Shown: positions 1-4,621 of the stretch, piece after piece
Position numbering within the stretch: position 1 is the stretch's first letter
Layout: each line of letters opens with the position of its first letter
NCBI GenBank assembly: GCA_964444795.1
Contig: CAYUIQ010000351.1
Location: forward strand, 1 to 6,702
DNA length: 6,702 nt
Source: JABMRP01 sp964444795
GTDB taxonomy: Bacteria > Planctomycetota > Planctomycetia > Pirellulales > Thermoguttaceae
Direction of reading: 5' to 3'
Notes under the pieces: generated by a model
What the model was told of the DNA's origin: nothing
The model's input: only the letters and a program-made list of their open reading frames with translations
Database searches by the model: none
Position numbers and translations under genes: made by a program

Positions 1-11
1 GATCGCTGCGA

Positions 12-59
12 TCTGGGGGCTCGCCGTTCGTTCCTCACGTCTCGACCCCAGCCACCCAT
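12..59 (-). repeat. Palindromic repeat at the 3' end of aroC, copy A (possible terminator)
   Basis: TCTGGGGGCTCG (12-23) faces CTCGACCCCAG (41-51) across 17 bases, followed by CACCCAT running into the aroC stop codon. CTGGGG pairs with CCCCAG and TCG with CGA around a two-base bulge, so an aroC transcript would form a GC-rich hairpin right after its stop. A second copy with the same arms lies past purC at 3405-3441. There is no T-tract, so a role in termination or 3'-end protection is inferred. Confidence 0.5.
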
Positions 60-1195
60 TACTCTCCTGACGTTTCGTGAAACAACTTCCAACGAGCTTC
101 CATCTCACTCAAGCTATCGCCGCCGAACTTCTCGACCATGGCCGCGGCCACCTCGAAAGCGACGACGTTTTCCATAATCACACTGGCCGCCGAGACGGCA
201 CAGACGTCGCTCCGTTCGTAGGATGCCGACTCCGGCTGCTTCGTGTCCAGGTTGACCGACTCCAGCGGTTGGGCCAGCGTGGCGATCGGTTTCATCGCTG
301 CCCGCACGACCAGCGGCTGCGAGTTGCTCATGCCGGCTTCGATCCCGCCGGCGTTGTTCGTCGGCCGGGTGAAGCCCAACGTGTGGGTCGATGCTTCGCC
401 GGGCGCGTACCGAATGGGATCGTGAACTTCCGAACCGCGTCGCCGGGCCGCCAGGAAACCCATGCCGATCTCGACGCCCTTGATCGCCTGGATCGACATC
501 ACCGCCCGGGCGATCCGGCCGTCGAACTTCTGGTCCCATTGCGCGTGGCTTCCCAAACCGAACGGCACGCCCTCGACCCGTACCTCGATCACGCCGCCCA
601 ACGTATCGCCCGCCTTCTGACACTGGTCGATCAGGGCCTTGATCTCGGGATCCTGATCGGGATTGAGCGAATAGATTTCGCTGTCATCGCGCAACGCCCG
701 TTGTTCGGCCAGCGAACCATCTCGCGGTTGCACGGCGATCGGCCCCAACTCGGCCACGTAGCCCAGCGGCTCGATACCAAAGGGGCTCAGAATCTGCCGC
801 GCCAGCGCACCGGCCGCCACGCGCACGGCCGTCTCCCGGGCGCTGGCCCGTTCGAGGATCGCCCGGATCGACGAATGGTACTTGATCGAACCGCTCAGGT
901 CCCCATGCCCGGGCCGCGGCCGGCGGAGGTCTTCCATCCGCTCGATCTTGTAGTCCTTATTCGGCACCAACAGCGCCAACGGGCTGCCCAACGTCTGCCC
1001 CCGCCAGACCCCGCTGAGCACGTCAACCTGATCCGTCTCGATTCGTTGCCGCCCTCCGCGGCCATAGCCACCCTGCCTCCGCAGCAGCTCGGCATCGATC
1101 AAATCGGTATCGATTTCCACGCCCGCCGGAAACCCATCGACCAGCGCGACCAACGCCTTGCCATGCGATTCACCCGCGGTCCAGTAACGTAACAT
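59..1195 (-). CDS. aroC: Chorismate synthase
   Basis: This enzyme makes chorismate from 5-enolpyruvylshikimate-3-phosphate, the last shikimate-pathway step. It needs reduced FMN and acts in the cytoplasm. Family signatures are all visible: GESHG (residues 8-12), the basic loop RGGRQRIE (46-53), RPGHGD (94-99), RASARETA (116-123), GGIEAGMSNSQP (283-294) and RSDVCAV (328-334). The protein is 378 residues, normal for the family. I chose ATG 1195 because the conserved N-terminus MLRYWTAGESHG begins there; the frame stays open to a TTG at 1225, but those ten codons add nothing recognisable. No strong Shine-Dalgarno is present. A possible -10 box TAGAAT lies at 1264-1259 without a clear -35. The gene stands alone, and its stop runs into a palindromic repeat. 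Confidence 0.97.
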   Translation of the reverse strand: MLRYWTAGESHGKALVALVDGFPAGVEIDTDLIDAELLRRQGGYGRGGRQRIETDQVDVLSGVWRGQTLGSPLALLVPNKDYKIERMEDLRRPRPGHGDLSGSIKYHSSIRAILERASARETAVRVAAGALARQILSPFGIEPLGYVAELGPIAVQPRDGSLAEQRALRDDSEIYSLNPDQDPEIKALIDQCQKAGDTLGGVIEVRVEGVPFGLGSHAQWDQKFDGRIARAVMSIQAIKGVEIGMGFLAARRRGSEVHDPIRYAPGEASTHTLGFTRPTNNAGGIEAGMSNSQPLVVRAAMKPIATLAQPLESVNLDTKQPESASYERSDVCAVSAASVIMENVVAFEVAAAMVEKFGGDSLSEMEARWKLFHETSGE

Positions 1196-1275
1196 GCTTT
1201 GGTATCTCAACTTAAGACGATACAACCAACAACATCCCCGCCCAATCCCGCTCCCCCAATTCTAACCCGAGCCAG

Positions 1276-1296
1276 AAACCGCCGATAGGGCGGTTT
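1276..1296. other. Stem-loop upstream of aroC
   Basis: AAACCGCC and GGCGGTTT form a perfect 8-bp stem with a 5-base loop, about 80 bases before the aroC start. Read on the minus strand it ends in GGTTT, so it could weakly terminate leftward transcripts; it could equally be an operator or leader element. No T-tract is present on either strand. Confidence 0.4.
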
Positions 1297-1327
1297 GGGG
1301 GTTCGGGGTGGGAAGTCCGGGCCGCGA

Positions 1328-1543
1328 TCAGAGGCAGTTCTGGAATTCCCCCGAGTTCCAAGGTTCTCCAAAGCCCCAAAAAGGACACTTACACCCCTCC
1401 TCTTGGGTGTTGCTCAGTACGCCAAAAATTGTATTGTGTGCCTTCCCTATCACGAATAGGTGAATGTCATTCATGCCGCGTGCGGCGCTTCTCGGGTACA
1501 ATGAGCTAAGCCCTTGAGGCCTGCGCAGTGGGGTGAGTGACAT
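1328..1543 (-). CDS. Unrecognised 71-aa ORF, doubtful
   Basis: An open frame from ATG 1543 encodes 71 residues with no recognised domain, no signal peptide and no membrane helix. The C-terminal third is rich in W, F, G and C (CKCPFWGFGEPWNSGEFQNC), a composition unlike random high-GC translation. An AAGGAG stretch at 1551-1546 precedes the ATG by only two bases, closer than is usual for initiation. Third positions are not strongly GC-biased, unlike aroC or the GH10-like gene. The frame overlaps three dyads at 1446-1486 and lies opposite a rightward terminator, so the DNA or an RNA may be the real conserved element. It could be a small accessory gene, or a chance ORF in a repeat. Confidence 0.25.
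   Translation of the reverse strand: MSLTPLRRPQGLSSLYPRSAARGMNDIHLFVIGKAHNTIFGVLSNTQEEGCKCPFWGFGEPWNSGEFQNCL
1446..1486. repeat. Three consecutive dyads
   Basis: Three perfect inverted repeats follow each other almost without a gap: CCTAT-cacga-ATAGG (1446-1460), TGAATG-t-CATTCA (1461-1473) and GCCGC-gt-GCGGC (1475-1486). The one-base and two-base centres of the second and third suit protein-bound operators better than RNA hairpins. A TACAAT -10-like box on the plus strand follows at 1497-1502. Function is inferred. Confidence 0.5.
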
Positions 1544-1611
1544 TTCTCCTTGCGTGCGGTTTGAAAGGCCAAGAATGCCCCGCTCTACAGTTGGAGCGGG
1601 GCATTTCTTTT
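1503..1611 (+). ncRNA. Candidate small RNA ending at an intrinsic terminator
   Basis: A strong plus-strand terminator at 1574-1614 has no plus-strand protein gene upstream of it. A TACAAT box at 1497-1502 would start a transcript of about 100 bases. Inside it, GGGG (1530-1533) can pair with CTCC (1546-1549), extended imperfectly by flanking TGCGCA and TTGCGTGCGG. No good -35 box is present and no known RNA family was recognised. The alternative is that the terminator only stops read-through transcription. Confidence 0.22.
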
Positions 1612-1614
1612 TTG
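1574..1614 (+). terminator. Rho-independent terminator
   Basis: ATGCCCCGCTC (1575-1585) pairs perfectly with GAGCGGGGCAT (1594-1604), an 11-bp stem with an 8-base loop, followed on the plus strand by TTCTTTTTT. The minus-strand reading has no comparable T-tract, so it acts rightward. All genes nearby run leftward, so the transcript it ends is unexplained. Confidence 0.8.
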
Positions 1615-1742
1615 CTGTACTGGGGAATCCAACATTGAGATGCTAGCTTGCGGTTCTCAGCAGGCCTCCGATAAGAAACGTGTCGACTTCAAAGCCACTT
1701 GTTCGTCAGCGTCCAGCCGACAAATCAGAGCAGAGGCACCCG

Positions 1743-1774
1743 AGGGCCCGCACTTCCGATATCGGTTGGGCCCT
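1743..1774 (-). terminator. Hairpin downstream of the 240-aa gene
   Basis: AGGGCCC (1743-1749) pairs with GGGCCCT (1768-1774), and the loop holds a second palindrome, CCGATATCGG (1756-1765). It lies about 50 bases past the stop at 1824, where a terminator for the leftward unit is expected. It lacks a T-tract, so the role is inferred. The rest of 1612-1823 shows no gene. Confidence 0.4.
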
Positions 1775-1823
1775 TGCTTTGGGAATATGGCACGGTATCG
1801 CGAAACGTGACCTCCAGGATATA

Positions 1824-2546
1824 CTAGCCTAAGCTTCCTGACCCGCCCAGGCTCCCAGGCATCTCGTGATGTGCCAGAGAATCAACGCAAAGCCAGAAGG
1901 GCCCGGCCCATTCTTTTGTCAGGTGGACGAGGTCGAGCATAGTGTTGACCTCGTGTGGCCCGTCCAGTTCTTCATGAATCTGCTTTAGGATCTTCATCGC
2001 CACAGCTTGTGACACTCCTGCGTCTTGTTGACGAACGGCTGCGGGCCACTCCCTGCCGCATAGTGCCTCTCGAAGGCACTCGAACTTCTCGCGAGTCAGC
2101 CGGTTCTCCGTCCTGCTGTGCTGCCCAACCGAAAGATCTCTGTTACGAATGTTGAACATGGCCTCTATGTACCCTTCAACCACAGCCTCTTCATAGGCTT
2201 CGCCGGAGGTCAGGATTTCATGCAGTTCGTCTGGATGCCTGGAGTACGCCACTAAGAGCTGTTCGGCTGTCAAGGTATTGCTTCGGATATGATGGGAAAT
2301 GCTAGAAGGGCTCTTCCGCGCGAGGGCCTCCGCAATGTCAGCCTGTGACCCGTATACCGATCGAAGCAGTTTCCACAGCGCGGCAATCTGAGCCTTCGCG
2401 AATCCGGACATCCAGTAACTCACCACCCGACGGTCGAAATCTTCGTCCAGGCCGTATCTTTCTCGCGACGCATCGACGGCGCTGCTCAGTGGGCCCGCTA
2501 CGTCCCAGCAAAACCGCTTCTTTGCATCCGCCGCCAACGTGCTCAT
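1824..2546 (-). CDS. Hypothetical protein with helix-turn-helix-like segment
   Basis: The 240-residue product is unrecognised as a whole and appears soluble, with no signal peptide or membrane segment. Residues 67-88 (SQADIAEALARKSPSSISHHIR) look like a helix-turn-helix, with helix 68-75, a turn, and a recognition helix near 79-88. A second helical pair near 152-194 (including VSQAVAMKILKQIHEEL) could be another DNA-binding or dimerisation unit. The tail is glycine-serine rich (GSLGGSGSLG). The start is ATG 2546; no good Shine-Dalgarno precedes it, which fits translation coupled to the membrane-protein gene ending 46 bases upstream on the same strand. Codon use is less GC3-biased than in aroC or the GH10-like gene, suggesting later acquisition. 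A regulator role is inferred from the HTH-like pattern only. Confidence 0.75.
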   Translation of the reverse strand: MSTLAADAKKRFCWDVAGPLSSAVDASRERYGLDEDFDRRVVSYWMSGFAKAQIAALWKLLRSVYGSQADIAEALARKSPSSISHHIRSNTLTAEQLLVAYSRHPDELHEILTSGEAYEEAVVEGYIEAMFNIRNRDLSVGQHSRTENRLTREKFECLREALCGREWPAAVRQQDAGVSQAVAMKILKQIHEELDGPHEVNTMLDLVHLTKEWAGPFWLCVDSLAHHEMPGSLGGSGSLG

Positions 2547-2592
2547 TGTGTAGGACTCGCGACGATCCGCAAACGCAGCAAAGCAGCGTCGG

Positions 2593-2802
2593 CTAGTAAG
2601 TGAACCATTTGACTACACAGGCAATCACAAGGTAGATAGTGAGAAAGACGCCAAGGAGCCCGCCAGCGCGGACGGCCAGCCCCTTCAGCCTGCCTTGAAT
2701 CGTCACCGTATCATCCGGGGAGATACGGGCAACGGCTACAGCAATCGCCAGAGCTAGCAGAGCGCAGGCGGCCGCGAGCAGAAATCCCTCGAAGTGAGAC
2801 AT
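2593..2802 (-). CDS. Small two-helix membrane protein
   Basis: The 69-residue product has two hydrophobic segments, about residues 6-25 and 46-64, joined by a polar loop holding ARISPDDTVTIQGRLKGLAVR. It ends VVKWFTY, so it is probably an inner-membrane hairpin protein. ATG 2802 is the right start because a strong Shine-Dalgarno GGAGGG lies at 2815-2810, seven bases upstream, and a near-consensus promoter lies just before that. The same frame is open to 3018, but that extension would run through the promoter and is not hydrophobic. It is the first gene of a likely two-gene operon with the 240-residue protein. No family was recognised; small membrane proteins of this shape occur as toxins, holin-like proteins and membrane-complex subunits, none of which is demonstrated here. 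Confidence 0.75.
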   Translation of the reverse strand: MSHFEGFLLAAACALLALAIAVAVARISPDDTVTIQGRLKGLAVRAGGLLGVFLTIYLVIACVVKWFTY

Positions 2803-2809
2803 GGGAAGG

Positions 2810-2815
2810 CCCTCC
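2810..2815 (-). promoter_or_regulatory. Shine-Dalgarno of the small membrane protein
   Basis: GGAGGG read on the minus strand, seven bases before ATG 2802. It is the strongest ribosome binding site among the minus-strand genes here and decides the start of this gene over the longer open frame. Confidence 0.8.
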
Positions 2816-2850
2816 AGGCCGAATAGCAGAGTGAGGTGAGTGACGCGATC

Positions 2851-2880
2851 ATTATAAACGAACCGTGGCCCAGAAGTCAA
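2851..2880 (-). promoter_or_regulatory. Near-consensus sigma-70 promoter of the two-gene unit
   Basis: On the minus strand TTGACT (2880-2875) is followed after 18 bases by a perfect TATAAT (2856-2851). Transcription would start near 2844, giving a leader of about 40 bases before ATG 2802. It is the best promoter match in the window, which fits an independently expressed accessory unit. Confidence 0.8.
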
Positions 2881-2921
2881 ATATTCGAAAGTCTGTTCGA
2901 TGGCTCGCTCACCCGTAAAGC

Positions 2922-2987
2922 AAGACGCTGCCCCCGCAGTCTTCCTTGCCTGCCTAGATTCGCGGAGTGAGGGCGTCTTAGGGGCAG
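2922..2987. other. Interlocked complementary pairs (pseudoknot order)
   Basis: AAGACGC (2922-2928) is complementary to GCGTCTT (2973-2979), and CTGCCCC (2928-2934) to GGGGCAG (2981-2987). The order A-B-A'-B' is that of an H-type pseudoknot, not a nested hairpin. No gene is seen in 2881-3063. Function is unknown and chance cannot be excluded. Confidence 0.3.
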
Positions 2988-3063
2988 AGCTTGAACAGTG
3001 ATTAGCGCAGTTCCCCATTTCCCTTTGACCTGCCCAACCGTTGTGCCGACGCCTCGGGGTGAG

Positions 3064-3368
3064 TCCCGTTTGCGGGGCTTTCCGGCGCAGCCGGTCTTAG
3101 GCCCGGCATTTATGCCGGGTTGGGAGAGTGTTGCCATCTCACTCATTCTTCTCTATTGCAGACCTTACGCCCGTTTACGGGCGTTCTCGATGTGGGGCTT
3201 CGGCCGTCTGTCGGGTCGCACGTTGGCTAAAGCCCGGCGGCGAGAACCCCCGTGAACGGGGCTCAATGCGCGCGGAAACGAAGGGAAGATCAATCGCTAT
3301 GGGACCGATCACCCGGCATAAATGCCGGGCTTAAGACCGGCTGCGCCGGGAAACCCCGTGAACGGGGT
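3064..3368. repeat. Nested multi-palindrome element
   Basis: Outer arms 3082-3120 and 3311-3349 are inverted copies, 38 of 39 bases identical, extended outward by weaker similarity to 3064 and 3368. Each arm contains its own palindromes: CCCGGCATTTATGCCGGG, CCGGC-GCA-GCCGG, and CCCG-TTTG-CGGG on the left or CCCCGTGAACGGGG on the right. Inside, a second inverted pair (3165-3189 and 3241-3265, 20 of 25 identical) again has hairpins in each arm, and GGGCTT/AAGCCC continues towards the apex near 3213. It contains no credible ORF. The layout resembles paired REP or MITE-like elements, which are often moved by transposases encoded elsewhere; that origin is inferred. It lies between the purC 3' end and the promoter at 2851-2880. 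Confidence 0.8.
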
Positions 3369-3404
3369 TGAGAGAGTGGGGGGCGAGACTCCAACAAACG
3401 CGGT

Positions 3405-3441
3405 TCTGGGGGCTCGCTGCGCTCGACCCCAGGCACCCCAT
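3405..3441 (-). repeat. Palindromic repeat past purC, copy B
   Basis: TCTGGGGGCTCG (3405-3416) and CTCGACCCCAGGCACCCCAT (3422-3441) flank a 5-base spacer, CTGCG. The arms match copy A at 12-59, apart from one extra C, while the spacer differs in length and sequence. Both copies follow the 3' end of a leftward biosynthetic gene, in the same orientation. Confidence 0.6.
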
Positions 3442-3461
3442 GTGCGTGCAGATGCATTCGC

Positions 3462-3480
3462 CCCCCGGCAGAGCCGGGGG
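3462..3480 (-). terminator. GC-rich stem-loop after purC
   Basis: CCCCCGGC (3462-3469) pairs perfectly with GCCGGGGG (3473-3480) around a 3-base loop. It starts five bases beyond the purC stop codon. No T-run follows on the minus strand, so it is a probable rather than canonical terminator. Confidence 0.6.
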
Positions 3481-3484
3481 CTGT

Positions 3485-4381
3485 TTACACCTCGAAGGTC
3501 TTCCCCGTCAACTGCTCGAACGCTTCGATGTACTTCGCGCGAGTCTTCGTGATGATGTCGGCGGGAAGGGCAGGGGGGCGGCTGTCGCGGTCCCAGGTGC
3601 TGGCCAGGAGCCAGTCGCGGACGAACTGCTTGTCGTACGACGCTTGGCCGCGGCCGGGTTCGTATTGGTCGGCGGGCCAGAAGCGGGAACTGTCCGGCGT
3701 CAGCACTTCGTCGATGAGGATGATCTCGCCGTCGACCGTGCCGAACTCGAACTTCGTGTCGGCAATGATGATACCCCGCTCGGCGGCGTAGTCGGTGCCG
3801 CGCTGGAAGATGTCGAGACTGCGGCGGCGTAGCTCTTCGGACGTTTCGGCGCCGACGACGTCGACCATCCGCTCGAACGAGATATTCTCGTCGTGATCGC
3901 CTTGCTCGGCTTTGGTGGCCGGGGTGAAGATCGGCTCGGGCAGCTTCGCGCTCTCGGTCAGGCCCTCGGGCAGACGAATGCCGCAGACCGTGCCGCTTTC
4001 CTGGTATTCCTTCCAACCCGAGCCGGCCAGATAGCCGCGCACCACGCACTCGATGGGCACGACTTCCGTCTTGCGGACCAGGCTCGAACGGCCGGTCAAC
4101 TGGGCCAGATCGGTTCCCTCGGGCAGATCCATCTCGGCGGTGTCGGTGCTGATCAGATGGTTGGTTTCACCCAGTCGGTCAAACCAAAAGGCGGCGATCT
4201 GCGTCAACACTCGCCCCTTGTCGGGGATGCCGGTCGGCAGAATCCAGTCGAAGGCACTGAGCCGGTCGGTACTGACCAGGAGAATGCGATCGCCCAGGTC
4301 GTAGACGTCCCGCACTTTACCACGGCGGACAGGCACTCCGGGCAACGATGTTTCGAGAACGACGGTACTGCTCATGTTCAT
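3485..4381 (-). CDS. purC: Phosphoribosylaminoimidazole-succinocarboxamide synthase (SAICAR synthetase)
   Basis: This cytoplasmic enzyme joins CAIR and aspartate using ATP to form SAICAR in purine synthesis. Visible motifs in order: RRGKVRDVYDLGD (19-31, nucleotide-binding loop), STDRLSAFD (37-45), VPIECVVRGYLAGSGWK (108-124, first family signature), ENISFERM (165-172), IADTKFEFG (206-214, second signature) and LIDEVLTPDSSRFWP (222-236). At 298 residues it is the longer, yeast-like form rather than the roughly 237-residue E. coli type. The start could be ATG 4381 or ATG 4375; neither has a clear Shine-Dalgarno. The gene is divergent from the GH10-like gene and not clustered with other purine genes. 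A stem-loop and a repeat follow its stop. Confidence 0.97.
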   Translation of the reverse strand: MNMSSTVVLETSLPGVPVRRGKVRDVYDLGDRILLVSTDRLSAFDWILPTGIPDKGRVLTQIAAFWFDRLGETNHLISTDTAEMDLPEGTDLAQLTGRSSLVRKTEVVPIECVVRGYLAGSGWKEYQESGTVCGIRLPEGLTESAKLPEPIFTPATKAEQGDHDENISFERMVDVVGAETSEELRRRSLDIFQRGTDYAAERGIIIADTKFEFGTVDGEIILIDEVLTPDSSRFWPADQYEPGRGQASYDKQFVRDWLLASTWDRDSRPPALPADIITKTRAKYIEAFEQLTGKTFEV

Positions 4382-4435
4382 GGTCCGGTGAATTCATAGT
4401 CCGATGAAAGTGACTTGCTACACCAATCGGCCCAA

Positions 4436-4464
4436 AGTATAGCCGCATTCGATCGTGCCTGCCA
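4436..4464 (-). promoter_or_regulatory. Possible purC promoter
   Basis: On the minus strand TATACT (4441-4436) matches five of six -10 bases, about 55 bases before the purC start. The hexamer 17 bases upstream, TGGCAG (4464-4459), is a poor -35 match, so only the -10 call has real support. Confidence 0.4.
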
Positions 4465-4480
4465 GGAGCCCCGTTTCAGC

Positions 4481-4509
4481 TTGAATCGCGTACCACCCTA
4501 GGGTAGACT
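4481..4509 (+). promoter_or_regulatory. Possible promoter of the GH10-like gene
   Basis: TTGAAT (4481-4486) and TAGACT (4504-4509) are spaced by 17 bases, each matching four of six consensus positions. The spacer contains one palindrome and the predicted start region another, so the site looks regulated. It would leave a leader of about 100 bases. Confidence 0.35.
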
Positions 4510-4524
4510 CCGACCGGGTCGGAG
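4495..4524. promoter_or_regulatory. Two adjacent palindromes, possible operators
   Basis: ACCCTAGGGT (4495-4504) is a perfect 10-base palindrome, and CTCCGACC-g-GGTCGGAG (4508-4524) a perfect 8-base dyad three bases further on. Both lie between the divergent purC and GH10-like genes and overlap a candidate plus-strand promoter. The near-zero centres suit dimeric repressor binding; the second could also fold as a 7-bp RNA hairpin. Confidence 0.4.
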
Positions 4525-4621
4525 ACGGCCGAAGGGCGCCCCCTGTACCGATCACCCGACATTCTGTTAAACTAGGCGAAATGCGTCATTCAGGGCAATG
4601 TACGCCGAGGATTCTCCCGCC

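Noticed and set aside
77..1192. Long plus-strand ORF of 371 aa
   Set aside because: Lies opposite aroC, whose family motifs are unmistakable; the product is H/R/P-rich with no motif, as expected of an antisense frame in GC-rich DNA.
1196..1225. TTG start for aroC at 1225
   Set aside because: The conserved N-terminus begins at ATG 1195, and the extra ten residues match nothing in the family.
1532..2844. Direct repeat GGTGAGTGAC at 1532-1541 and 2835-2844
   Set aside because: Ten-base matches are expected several times by chance here; the second falls at a predicted transcription start but nothing else links the two.
2593..3018. 141-aa version of the small membrane protein
   Set aside because: It would start upstream of a near-consensus promoter and ignore the strong Shine-Dalgarno before ATG 2802.
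3064..3368. CRISPR array
   Set aside because: Repeats are inverted and self-palindromic, not regularly spaced direct repeats with unique spacers.
3309..4049. Minus-strand ORF of 246 aa overlapping purC
   Set aside because: Shadow frame of purC, dominated by arginine, reaching into the palindromic element.
3304..4562. Repeat ACCGATCACCCG-n-CAT at 3304 and 4547
   Set aside because: A 12-base exact match is expected about once by chance in a window of this size, and neither copy is tied to a consistent context.
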